A stretch of 64,000 nt of DNA from Flammeovirga sp. EKP202 (lineage in GTDB: Bacteria > Bacteroidota > Bacteroidia > Cytophagales > Flammeovirgaceae), in the NCBI RefSeq assembly GCF_014534745.1, contig NZ_JACVVP010000006.1, forward strand, positions 157,145 through 221,144. Reading direction: 5' to 3'. The translations under genes were made by a program, and so were the position numbers. The notes below the pieces were generated by a model. That model was not told the DNA's origin and searched no databases. It saw only the letters and a program-made list of their open reading frames with translations. This document shows, piece by piece, positions 1-11,200 of the stretch (position 1 is the first letter of the stretch; each line of letters opens with the position of its first letter).

Positions 1-1
1 T

Positions 2-2344
2 ACTTCATTGATTTCCAATGGCTACAAACTCATGGAGTCCGATGATTATTATAAAATGACTTGGAAAGGTCTTTATAACAATCAGATTTATCTTCATGAC
101 AAAACACAAAATGAAGCGGTGCAATACGCTCATGATAATGTAAAAGAAATTGCGGGCTGGAACCCTTACAGCATTGATCAGCCTTTCAACTCTGATGGTA
201 GTATCAGAAGCGATGCCATTTTAACAACCAATACGGATTGGAGAGATGCAATGTACCAAACAGGGTTAATTCAGAACTATAACTTAGGCTTCTCTCACTC
301 CACCGAAAAAACTAGGTACTACCTTTCGTTAGGTTATTTTGATCAAAAAGGACATGTAAAGGGAACTGACTTTAATAGGGTTTCTGGTAGACTGAATTTA
401 GAGCATCAAATTTTACCTTTCGTAAAAGTAGGAACTAATAACACGATTGCTTTTTACACTCAAAACAATCAACCCAATGGTACGCAAGGTGCTAACCCTG
501 TAAGGTCCGTGGAAATCATCAACTCCACTACCCCAATTTACAACAAGGACGGCTCTTATAACTGGTACAACACTGCTGTACTGGATTTTAATCCATTGGG
601 TTTGATTGAAAAAGACATTTATAATTCCAAGGGCAATAATATTTCATCAAGCCTGTTTTTACAGTTCGATATTACCAAAAACCTGAATTTCAGGTCTACG
701 GGAAGTATCAATTACAATCATGGTACTGGTGTGGTTTATTATAACCCTGAACATGGAAACGGTGCTGGTGTAAATGGTCGTGGTTCTAAAACAAGCGATC
801 AAAGCACTGCGTTAAACTGGTCCAATGTTTTGACATGGGATAACACTTATGGTAAAAATCACGTCAATGCAATGGTTGGGCAGGAAGCTTACCAAGTGAA
901 AACAGAAGGTGTATATGCAGAATCTACGGATTTTGCGATTGGTGGCAACCCTCATTTGGGTATCGGGGCAAAGCCTGAAGCCGCTTATTCTTATACTGGT
1001 AATCGATCATTACTATCGTTATTTTCTCAAATCTCCTATGACTTTGATTCGAGATACTACCTCAATGCTAGTGTTAGGACTGATGGTAGTTCTCGTTTTG
1101 GAGAAAATAATAAATATGGTGTTTTCCCTTCCCTTGGAGCAAGCTGGAGAGTAACGCAGGAAAGTTTTATGAACCTCAGTTGGCTGAATGAATTAAAACT
1201 TCGTGGTAGTTATGGTTTAACGGGTAATGACAAGATTGGTGATGGTAATTATTTAGCCTTATATGCCCTTGGCAATAACTATGGCGACAACCCTGGCATG
1301 ACTCCTATTCAATTGGCGAATCCAGATCTTCAATGGGAAAAAATGACTTTGATGAACGTGGGTGTAGATATGCGATTTATCAATAGAATTAACCTCTCAG
1401 CTGAATATTTTATCAAAGATTCTGATGGACTTTTATATGCTAAACCGATCTCTTACAGTAAAGGATTTGGTACGGTTTTGACCAACATTGGAGCGATGCA
1501 AAACAAGGGTATTGAAATCACGCTTCATACGGAAAATATCATCAAAAACAACTTCCAATGGAGCACTGATTTGAACTTGACAAGTATTAAAAGTCAAATC
1601 CAAAACATCGGTACCGATCAATTAGTCAGTGGTAATTATTTATTGAAAGAAGGCGAATCTTGGTACAGCTTTTATTTGAGAGAATGGGCAGGTGTGAACC
1701 CTGAAACAGGACAACCGATGTGGTTTGTGAATGTAAATGATACGCATGAAGAAAATGCTGAAATGCCAGAAAGTGCTTTTGATGATCCACACGGTTCAGG
1801 TCGTAAAGTGACATCAGAATACAATGATGCCTACAGAGTGGTCAACGGTTCTGCCCTGCCTACATTGTACGGTGGTTTGACGAACACTTTCAAGTACAAA
1901 CAATTTGACTTTTCTTTCTTAATGTATTTCTCGGTTGGAGGAAAAATTTACAATTCAGATTACGCCAAAAACATGCACGATGGGGCTAACCCAGGTTATA
2001 ATTTAGCCGATGACGCTAACAATGCCTGGACTCCTAACAACAAATACACAGACGTTCCAAGGTACATTACAAATAACGAAGACAATGGCAATCAGTCTTC
2101 CACAAGGTATCTTGAAAATGGTGACTATTTAAGATTAAAGAACATCAACTTCGGTTATAACCTTTCAGCGGAAGCTTGTAAAAAAATCCACATCCAAAGT
2201 TTAAGAGTGTATTTCTCTGGTGAAAACCTATGGACACTTTCCGACTTCAAAGGATTTGACCCAGAACAATCATTATCTGGTGCTACCAACGATAATGTGC
2301 CGGGTGTAGCTACTTATTCTATTGGTTTCAACTTTGGACTTTAA
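2..2344 (+). CDS. SusC/RagA-type TonB-dependent outer membrane receptor, C-terminal part
   Basis: The reading frame is already open at the window edge, so the TTG at position 8 is not the start. The signal peptide, carboxypeptidase-like domain and plug lie upstream of the window. The visible ~780 residues are a C-terminal beta-barrel: many alternating aromatic strands, an NxGxE-type stretch (MQNKGIEITLHTENII), and a final strand ending in an aromatic-rich GFNFGL. SusC proteins usually have about 1000-1100 residues, so roughly a quarter is missing. A SusD gene follows after 11 bases, which is the standard SusC-SusD pairing. By family, the protein is the outer membrane channel that imports a ligand captured by SusD, using TonB energy. 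The substrate cannot be read from the sequence, but the downstream protease suggests peptides or protein. Confidence 0.95.
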   Translation, partial: TSLISNGYKLMESDDYYKMTWKGLYNNQIYLHDKTQNEAVQYAHDNVKEIAGWNPYSIDQPFNSDGSIRSDAILTTNTDWRDAMYQTGLIQNYNLGFSHSTEKTRYYLSLGYFDQKGHVKGTDFNRVSGRLNLEHQILPFVKVGTNNTIAFYTQNNQPNGTQGANPVRSVEIINSTTPIYNKDGSYNWYNTAVLDFNPLGLIEKDIYNSKGNNISSSLFLQFDITKNLNFRSTGSINYNHGTGVVYYNPEHGNGAGVNGRGSKTSDQSTALNWSNVLTWDNTYGKNHVNAMVGQEAYQVKTEGVYAESTDFAIGGNPHLGIGAKPEAAYSYTGNRSLLSLFSQISYDFDSRYYLNASVRTDGSSRFGENNKYGVFPSLGASWRVTQESFMNLSWLNELKLRGSYGLTGNDKIGDGNYLALYALGNNYGDNPGMTPIQLANPDLQWEKMTLMNVGVDMRFINRINLSAEYFIKDSDGLLYAKPISYSKGFGTVLTNIGAMQNKGIEITLHTENIIKNNFQWSTDLNLTSIKSQIQNIGTDQLVSGNYLLKEGESWYSFYLREWAGVNPETGQPMWFVNVNDTHEENAEMPESAFDDPHGSGRKVTSEYNDAYRVVNGSALPTLYGGLTNTFKYKQFDFSFLMYFSVGGKIYNSDYAKNMHDGANPGYNLADDANNAWTPNNKYTDVPRYITNNEDNGNQSSTRYLENGDYLRLKNINFGYNLSAEACKKIHIQSLRVYFSGENLWTLSDFKGFDPEQSLSGATNDNVPGVATYSIGFNFGL

Positions 2345-2355
2345 AAATAAAATCA

Positions 2356-3768
2356 ATGAAGACGCATTTATATATACTCATCTTCGGTATGATGATATCC
2401 TTAACATCATGCCAAGACTTTCTAGAATATCAACCTTCCACAGAGGTCTCTCCTGATGTCGCTTTTGAATCATTAGAAAATGCACAAGCCACATTATTAG
2501 GTGCTTATGACCAATTGGGTTCACCCTATTTTGATGGTCTTTATGTTCCTATGCTCAATGATATGATGGGAGAAGATTTACTGATCAATTCTGACAATAA
2601 CTGGGGATGGTTTGTAAAGGTGTATCAAATGGAAATGTTACCCAATTACCAATGGGTAGAAAATCCGTGGGCTGTAGGTTATAAAGTAATCTATGATGCC
2701 AATATGATAATTGCAAATGCTTCTAACATCAAAGGAGCAAGTGCATTAGAAAAGAACGAATTGATAGCACAAGCTAGAGCATTGAGAGCCTACTGTTATT
2801 TGAACTTGATTCAGATGTATGCAGAAAGCTATAAAGAGAATCCTGAAGGGTTGGGTGTTATCCTTAGAACGGAACCTGCTTCGGCTGAAAGTGAGGATTT
2901 AGGAAGAGAAAAAACATCTACAATTTATAACCAAATAATAGAAGACCTTTTGTGGGCTGTAGACAATATGTCTGAATCAGAGTACAAAGGTTTCTTAGAT
3001 CAAAGAGGTGCAAATGCCTTACTTGCCAGAACGTATTTAGTGATGGAAGATTGGGAAAATGCAAGTGCCCACGCCAAAAAAGCTTATGATGGATTGGTAC
3101 TGATGAGTTTTGAAGAAATGTGGGGAGGATTTATGTTGTTTGATAATAATCCTGAAACAATATTCTACTTAGACTACACTCGAACAGACAACAATATTTA
3201 TCTCTCCCTGCCTTCTTTTTACTGGCCAGAATACGGTTACAGCAGTGTAAGAGCAGATGATGTCTTTTATGAGCAATTCGAAAATCAAGATATCCGAAAA
3301 GGCTTTTTTGATTTGTATGAACCCATCGATGCCGACAATTATTTAGTATTGAAATTTGGACATAATGAAGCACTGGGAAATGCACATATGATCAAAATCA
3401 GAGCTTCAGAAATGTACTTGATTGATGCAGAAGCACAGGCAGAATTAGGAAATACAGAAGAAGCGATTGAGGCCGTTTATAAAATCATGCAACGCTCTAA
3501 TGGAGGAGCGATAAAACCAACTGAAACGGGTGATGCTTTAATTGATGTCATTTTGAACGAAAGAAGAAAAGAGTTGTTTGGTGAAGGACATCGCTGGTTT
3601 GATATCAAAAGAAGAAGTCTGCCTTTTGTGAGAGAAGGAAAGCATTGGTCAAAATGGAATTTCTCTTCTTCTGACAATGATTATTATCGTTTGACCTTCC
3701 CGATTCCTCAGGGAGAAATTGATGCAAATGAGAACTTAAACAACGACCAACAAAATAAAGGATACTAA
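2356..3768 (+). CDS. SusD/RagB family outer membrane nutrient-binding lipoprotein
   Basis: The 470-residue protein starts with a lipoprotein signal ending in LTSC (Cys at about residue 19), so it is probably lipid-anchored and surface-exposed. The N-terminal block (FLEYQPSTEVSPDVAF) and the C-terminal block (LNERRKELFGEGHRWFDIKR) are hallmarks of the SusD/RagB family. The helical TPR-like core lies between them. It forms the lid on the SusC channel and binds the ligand. The gene is 11 bases after susC. Its stop overlaps the start of the next lipoprotein gene in a TAATG, so translation is probably coupled. Confidence 0.95.
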   Translation: MKTHLYILIFGMMISLTSCQDFLEYQPSTEVSPDVAFESLENAQATLLGAYDQLGSPYFDGLYVPMLNDMMGEDLLINSDNNWGWFVKVYQMEMLPNYQWVENPWAVGYKVIYDANMIIANASNIKGASALEKNELIAQARALRAYCYLNLIQMYAESYKENPEGLGVILRTEPASAESEDLGREKTSTIYNQIIEDLLWAVDNMSESEYKGFLDQRGANALLARTYLVMEDWENASAHAKKAYDGLVLMSFEEMWGGFMLFDNNPETIFYLDYTRTDNNIYLSLPSFYWPEYGYSSVRADDVFYEQFENQDIRKGFFDLYEPIDADNYLVLKFGHNEALGNAHMIKIRASEMYLIDAEAQAELGNTEEAIEAVYKIMQRSNGGAIKPTETGDALIDVILNERRKELFGEGHRWFDIKRRSLPFVREGKHWSKWNFSSSDNDYYRLTFPIPQGEIDANENLNNDQQNKGY

Positions 3769-5201
3769 TGAAAAACCTAATTCGATCAACATTCATCGGC
3801 TCCTTACTTGCTTGTAGTTTATCCAACTGTACTACCCAAGAAGAAACACCCGCTTTACCAACTCCCAACGCAGGTGGTGATCAATTGGAATTGGCCAACT
3901 ATGGGTATGAAACAAATATTGGAGCCAATGAATTAAAAGAAAATCAATCTGGAAGATGGAGAATAGTAAGAGGTGAAAATGGGGAAGTGACGGAGGAAAA
4001 TGCTCCTAATACCATCTTCAAGGGAGAACCGGGAGAGCTTTACACTTTGGAATGGGAACTTTCATCGGGTGAGCAATACAAGACCGACTGGATGGACATC
4101 AGTTTCAAGGCTTTGGAAAATCAGATCTACTCCACATTTGAAGATACCATTAGAAATAACTTCAAAATCCAACTCCATGGTGACAGCACTAAATATGGAG
4201 AAGTAGGAACATGGAGTATTGTGAGCGAAGATACATCAGGTTATTTTGAAAATATTCATGACCCTAAAACCGCATTCGTAGGCCAACCAAACAAAACCTA
4301 TACTTTGGAATGGAAGCATGTTTACGGTTCAAAAGAGGCCAAAGATGAGATGACAGTGCACTTTGATTCTTTGAAGGCTTTTGCTGGTGAAGATCAAATT
4401 GGTATTGTCACAAAAGAGGCCCCTCACTATTTCACTTTACAAGCTCATTTGCCAGGAGGTGCATCGGGTTCTTGGAAATTATTGAGTGGTGAGCAAGGCA
4501 CGATCGTCTCTCCAACTGTTCCAAACTCTTTGTTCAATGGTATTTTAAATGAAGAATATACGTTAGAATGGACTGTTGAAAAGGGAGAGCATATAGACAA
4601 AGATACTGTCACTTTATCATTTGGTGGATTGTATACCACATGGACTGATACTAGAGATAATAAAACCTACAAAGTGATTCGAATTGGTGACCAGGAATGG
4701 TTTGCTGAAAACTTTGATTTTGAATTCTACACAGGGCAAGCTTCATGGTATTATGGCCAAGCCGCTGAAGCTAGAATTAATACGGGGGCTCCATTGACCA
4801 CTGATGAAGAAAGAAAAAGATACGGAAGATTATACACTTATGTAGGAGCTTCCTTGGCTACTCCCGAAGGATGGAGGTTACCTACTTACGAAGATTACTG
4901 GACTCTGGTAGAACGGTTTAATGGACAAAGTTACGCTGGTGATTCTTTCAGAGAAGGTGGAGACAGTGGATTGAACTTAATCATGGGTGGATTTTTTGAA
5001 CCTCAAAACTTAAGATATGATCCTCACTTTGGTCAAATCGATCAATTTGCCCGCTATTGGGTAGCATTGGAAGAAGGCGAATCACCAGAAACAAGTTTAG
5101 GAAGCGTAATGCAAATGAATGAAACCCCTATTGTGGGTATTGCTCCTATCAATACTGGCTATGCAGTTTCGGTAAGATATGTAAGAGACGTCCAAAAATA
5201 G
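3768..5201 (+). CDS. Lipoprotein with three PKD-like repeats and a C-terminal FISUMP domain
   Basis: The 477-residue protein has a short signal with a probable lipobox ending in Cys (LSNC, about residue 21). Residues ~30-285 hold three similar units of about 80 residues. Each has a G-x-W near the start and a YTLEW core near the middle, then an acidic stretch ending in a hydrophobic strand. Residues ~290-477 match the FISUMP family (Fibrobacter succinogenes major paralogous domain): an IGDQEWFAENF block, then RYGRLYTY and PEGWRLPTYEDYWTL. FISUMP proteins are cell-surface proteins of uncertain role. Its place between SusD and a secreted protease suggests a surface glycan/protein-binding SusE/F-like accessory, which is an inference. 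The start is fixed by the TAATG overlap with susD. Confidence 0.8.
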   Translation: MKNLIRSTFIGSLLACSLSNCTTQEETPALPTPNAGGDQLELANYGYETNIGANELKENQSGRWRIVRGENGEVTEENAPNTIFKGEPGELYTLEWELSSGEQYKTDWMDISFKALENQIYSTFEDTIRNNFKIQLHGDSTKYGEVGTWSIVSEDTSGYFENIHDPKTAFVGQPNKTYTLEWKHVYGSKEAKDEMTVHFDSLKAFAGEDQIGIVTKEAPHYFTLQAHLPGGASGSWKLLSGEQGTIVSPTVPNSLFNGILNEEYTLEWTVEKGEHIDKDTVTLSFGGLYTTWTDTRDNKTYKVIRIGDQEWFAENFDFEFYTGQASWYYGQAAEARINTGAPLTTDEERKRYGRLYTYVGASLATPEGWRLPTYEDYWTLVERFNGQSYAGDSFREGGDSGLNLIMGGFFEPQNLRYDPHFGQIDQFARYWVALEEGESPETSLGSVMQMNETPIVGIAPINTGYAVSVRYVRDVQK

Positions 5202-5229
5202 ACCAATTCAAAAAGAAGAAAATCAACTT

Positions 5230-8200
5230 ATGAAAAATAGTATCATACTACTATCCATCCTCTTATGGGGATGGACCTCCCTACTCTATGCTCAAACTTC
5301 AGAGGTTGAGGTAGAAGAAGGAGTAATTCGAATGAAATTTACATCAGAAATTGCACAGACTTTCAGGACTATTGAGTTGCCAAGTACAGACTCAAGAGTC
5401 AACCTGACCGGAGTTACTGCAATTGATAATTTCAACAATAATCAGAACATAAAGAGCTTTAAAAGGGTGTTCCCATTTTCATTACAACATGAAGAAAAAC
5501 ACCGTAAACATAACCTGCATTTATGGTATGAAGTCACTTTCGACAAAAATATCAGCCCTATGCAGATGGTTCAAAACTATAAACAATTAGGTGGTACTCA
5601 AATCGTCAAGCCCGTTTATAAGAAAAGCTATATTGAACCCAATCAAAAGTTCATTCCGGCAGAAATGAACAGCAATCAAAGAACACAATCTTTCACTTTC
5701 AATGATCCTTTGATCGATCAGCAGTGGCATTATGAAAACGATGGTACGAGAGTGGGTGAAGAAGATGCAGATATTGATTTGGCGGAAGCTTGGAAAACCA
5801 CAACAGGAACGCCAAATGTGGTAGTTGCAATTGTAGACGGTGGTATTGATACCAATCACGATGATATTAAAGGAGCATTATGGGTCAATGAAGCAGAGTT
5901 AAATGGAGAACCGGGAGTTGATGACGACCAAAATGGCTATGTTGATGACATCAACGGTTATAATTTCGTGGCAGGGGGCAATGTATCAGCGACTGATCAT
6001 GGAACACACGTTGGTGGTACCGTTGGCGCTAGAAGTAATAATGGTATTGGCGTAGCGGGTGTTGCAGGTGGTGATGGTACTGCAGAATCAGGTGCACGTT
6101 TAATGTCATGTCAAATTTTCTTGCAAGCCGGAGCTTCTTCGGGTGCAGAAAATGCTTATGTCTATGCCGCTGATAACGGTGCTGTCATTGCACAAAGCAG
6201 TTGGTCGTACAACTCTGTCGGGTTCTATGAAGAAGAAGTCATGGACGCTATTGATTATTTCGTAGCGGAAGCTGGTCATTATGAGGGTTCTCCAATGAAA
6301 GGTGGGATTGTTTTCTTCTCCGCAGGCAATACGGGAGCACATCAATTAATTTACCCAAGTGCCCACGAAAACGTAACAGCCGTTGCTGCTTCTGACCCTT
6401 TCCATATGCCTACTCAATATACTACACATGGTGAATGGGTCGACATTTTGGCTCCTGGTGGAGCAACGTATGAGCAAGAAATTGAAGGTGTATTGAGTAC
6501 TGTACCAGGCAACAATTATGCTTATTTTCAAGGTACCTCAATGGCCTGCCCACATGTATCAGGTGTAGCCGCTTTAGTACTTTCTGAGTTTGGTCATAAA
6601 GACTTCACACCAGAAGAATTAAGACAAAGAATTGTAGATTTCTCCGCTCCTTTTCATCCAGACATGCACGAGTATTGGAATGGTTTAGTGGGTAAAGGTA
6701 TTTTAAATGCCGTTAATTCTCTTTCTGTCAATAATGGTGATGCCCCTGAAGAAGTAATCCTTCAAGCTGAAAATGTCTTACACAATGAGTTTGATGTCAC
6801 TTGGAATGTTCCTAGAGACCCCGATGATGGTGAACCTGCTTACTTCTATGTATGGTTTAGTGATCTTCCACTAACGGAGGATAATTATCAAAATCTACAG
6901 CCTTACGTTTTTGAAAACAACCTAAAAGAAGGTGATCAATTTACGCTTTCCATTGGAAATACCAGAGAGGGATTAGATTTCTATTTTGCCGCCGTTGCTC
7001 AAGATAAATGGGGGAATACATCTGAACTCTCCAACATTTTAAAAGTAACAACTGCGGAAGCTCCTCGATTAGTTTTAGCACAAGACAGTATTTTCTTAAC
7101 AGTTGATGTTTCTAAACAAACTTCTTTGGAGACTTCCTTATTTATAGAAAATACCAAAGGAGGAACATTAAAGTGGGATGCTTTTGCAAAAAACTACGGT
7201 TATATTCCTGAAGAAGATCTTGAAGAGCCTACACAAGATGGATCAAACGGTTTGGCTTCAATTTCTTATGATGAAAAAGGATTACCAACACTCAATTTAC
7301 ACCTTCCTACAAAAGAAAAACAAATTGGTTATGCTTCTCCAAACAGTAATTTGACAACCAATATTGCTGTTCAAAATATTCAACGTGAAGATCATTTCTA
7401 TAATTACCCTCAAATCACAGATTACAGAGCAGGTTTATTTTATGATAGAGATGAATGGCCTACGGAGGCATTAGGACCAGAGACGGCAAAAACAGTCAAT
7501 TTTGTCCATGCCACACGTTTTGAAATTACTTCTGATTACTCTTTTAACTTAACGCACGTTGGAGCATTCTCTTATATCACCAATACAACGGAACCTATTA
7601 TCGTTGAAATTAGAAAAGGTGAACCGGATGCTCCAACTAATGCGACTACAATTCACACTCAAGAATTTACACCTACAGAAGAAGGCTTAGGTTGGATCGA
7701 AATTCCATTGACAAAAAACTTCCGTTTTGAAGACAGTGAAGTATTTTGGGTAGTCATGCATCACCCACTTGGAGAAGAATTCCCGATTACGTCTAACAGA
7801 GATTACACCGGAAACCCTGGCCGTATGTTCTGGATCAGTAAAAATGGTGGACGTACTTTCGAAGATGTACAAAACCTATCCGGTGGCATCTGGTATTATC
7901 TCTTAAAAGTAAGAGCATTGAGTACAGGAAATGACGGAGCTTGGGCGTATGTTGATCCAGTTAGTGGTGAAGTAGGTCCTTATCAGTCTAGTACTCCAGC
8001 ATTAAAATTAGACCCAAGTTCATTAGTCAACGGTTCTCATAAAACAGCGGTTGGTTTTTACACCAATGACCCCAACTACCCTGCCGCTACCATCTTTGTA
8101 GATTTGACTGTAACGGGGCAACAACCTGAATTGGACTATCCATCGATCAATGCCCTTCAAAATACATTTACAAATGTGTTGGGAAGACATAGTATTGATA

Positions 8201-11200
8201 TTAAAAATACAGGGTTTGGAGATTTAGTGATTTATGATGGATCAACAGAAATAGAAGGTCTTGAAGTCAATATTTCAGATACAGTAAGAGTGGATTATAA
8301 CGAAACTTATTCTCTTCCCCTTCACTACACTCCTGCTTCATTGGGTATGCAACAAGGGTACGTAACATTGAATACAAACATCGGTGAACTACAATTACTA
8401 ATCACTGCCAATGTTGCTGACCCAGCAGTTCTCACCGTTTCAGAAGAAAAAATAGTATTAGAACAAGAGTTTGATGAGGCCCCTTTCTCTACTACTTTCA
8501 CCATTAAAAATGATGGCGACTATCCATTGGAATACAGGATTCCAACGGATCTTTTTGAAAAGTACACGGCCAATCATAATGAATTAAGAGAGCTGTTTGA
8601 AAACGGCTGGTATCCTTCAGGTAACAGAGATGGAAAGCCTCGAAATGTGGAATCTATTTATACTTATATCACAAGTGATGAAGAAGATGGACCAATTGCG
8701 GGCACATTCACCGATATCTCAAAAACAGGTACAAGCATTAGACACTTGACTATAGGTTTCTTGAATGCAGATAATATTCCAGTTGGTTTCAAATTCCCGT
8801 TCTTTGATGGCACTTACGATCATATCAATATCAACCCTGATGGTGTAGTAGGTTTCGGTAAAATATGGACAGGTGGTATGAGTAAAGATTTATCATTCCC
8901 ATATACTAATACTTCGGAAGCATCTATTGCATTGCTCTGGAAAAACTTCGACCCAATGTACGATTACAGAAATCAGGAATGGGGCGGTGATATTTTCTAT
9001 GAAACAAAAGGGGATCAATTTATTATCCAATATGATAATATAAAATCATTGTCGCAAGAAGGTAGAATGACGCTTCAAGTCGTATTATTTAAGAATGGTG
9101 ATTTTGAATTAAGATACAAAGACATTGAAAAAGCGGATTGGTACAATCAAGCGTTGGTTGGTATTCAAAATATGGAAGAAGACTATGGTATCACAATTCA
9201 ATCCAGTTCTGCCAACAAGAGAGAATATGATTTTGTATCTCCTTTGAAAGATGAATTAATCATCCGTTTCCAACGTCATGAAGATGCTCCATTTATTGTT
9301 GAAGCAACACCAAAAGCTGGTTTATTATTACCAGGAGAAGAGCAAGAAATCACTTTAGAGATTGATGCCCAAGCATTCAGGTTATACGATGGTCTTCATC
9401 TAAATAAGCTCTTTATTTTCAATAATGGAGTAGATGAAATTGCCGAATTGGATATTGAATTAACAATCGCCGGTGAATTAAATCTTGAATTAGAGAAAAG
9501 TGAGATCACTTTTGATCCTCTGATCGAAAACCAAACTGCAAGCGATTCCATTGTATTTGAGAATACAGGTAGCAAAGCGGTGGAGATAGTTGCAATTAGT
9601 GACTTGGAACATTTTGAATTCACTACACAATTGCCTTACCCGATCAACCCTGAAAGCAGAAATGTATTGGAGATCAATTACACTCCTTTAACTTCTGGAA
9701 GTCATACAGAGGAATTCATCATCACATTATCAAATGGGGAGGAATACACAATCCAATTAAAAGGAAATGCCTATGAAAATCCTTCTCCATTATTATCACA
9801 AGCAAGCTTTGAAGTTGAATTAGAGGCAAAATCAAGCAGTACAAAATCATTCACTTTAACCAATCAAAGTAGTGATCATGAGCTATGGTATACTCTTCAA
9901 CCGAAAGGTCAAGTACAATCATTGGATTTAGATTATACTTCAGTAAGCCTCTTCGATACCCTTTCTTTCTTATATGGCGTAACGGATACACAAGAGGACG
10001 CTCAACCGATGTTGAATTACACTTGGGAGAATATTGTAAGTCCAGAAAATAAAATTGAAGTTCAAACAGACGCTTATTATGAAATCGAATTACCATTTGC
10101 ATTTATGTTCTATGGAGAAGAATATGAAAAAGTTTGGATGAACGAACACGGTTTCTTAACGGTAGTTGAGCCTGAGGTTTCTACTTCAAATACCTATTCA
10201 ATTTTCGAAAAAGACGATAGTCAAAAAGGCATGATTGCTCCACTTTGGGCATTATTTGAACCTAATCCTTCTATCCCAACAGCTGGTCTTTATTATAAAA
10301 CCTATGAAGATTACGCAGTTTTTGAATGGTATGATATGACGTCTCAGTTTGGTTTTGCTATGCCAGGTTCAGCCACTTTCCAAGCGGTATTATTCAAGAC
10401 AGGACAATTTGAATTCAGATATAATAAAGTGGACAACTTTGATGGTGAATTTAACTTTGGTATCGAAAGTCCTGACGAAAAATATGTGCAAGACCTTGGT
10501 AGAGCAGGTGTAGACTGGGAACAAATATTTGGTGAAGATTTTAATGATGATAGAAGCATTTTATTCACTCCGCCGTCAAAAGGAACTTTACAGCCAAATG
10601 CCTCTAAAGAGTTCACTTTACTTTTCGATGCTCAAAACCTTTATGATGGCACGTACATCGATACAGTTTATGTATTAAGTAATAGTGCAAAGGCAGATTC
10701 AATAATTAGGGTTCCCGTAACTTTTAAAGTAAATGGTGCCCCTGCCCCACAAATTGATGAAACTTTAGCATTGGGAACCATCTATTATGTTGAAAATGTG
10801 GTTACCACTGATACATTATTCATCAACAATACTGGAACAAAGCATTTTGAAATTGATTCATTAATGTATGATTCGGAAGCTGATTTTGAAATTACAACCA
10901 TTTCAGGTGGAACCATTCAAAGGAACAAAGACGGAAGAGTATACACAAAGTTAGAAATCCCTGCTAAGGGCCAACTTCCTTTATTAATTCATTATACTCC
11001 TCAAGGTTTAGAAACTCTTTCTGAAAATATCACGGTAGTCGCTGACAATGGTTACAGACAAACCACACAACTTACTGCTGAAGTAGTAAAAGCTCCAAGC
11101 ATCAGTGTTTCTACTACAGATACCACTTTCCAAAGTAATCTAATTGATTTGATTACAGCTCAGTTCTCTGTTTTCAATAAAGGCGTTTCTGATTTGGAGT

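Noticed and set aside
8..10. TTG as start codon of the first gene
   Set aside because: The frame is open to the window edge and the protein lacks its signal peptide and plug, so the real start lies upstream.
5587..10616. Antisense open frames inside the giant protease gene
   Set aside because: They are short, lack domain likeness or start signals, and are explained by the coding bias of the real gene on the other strand.
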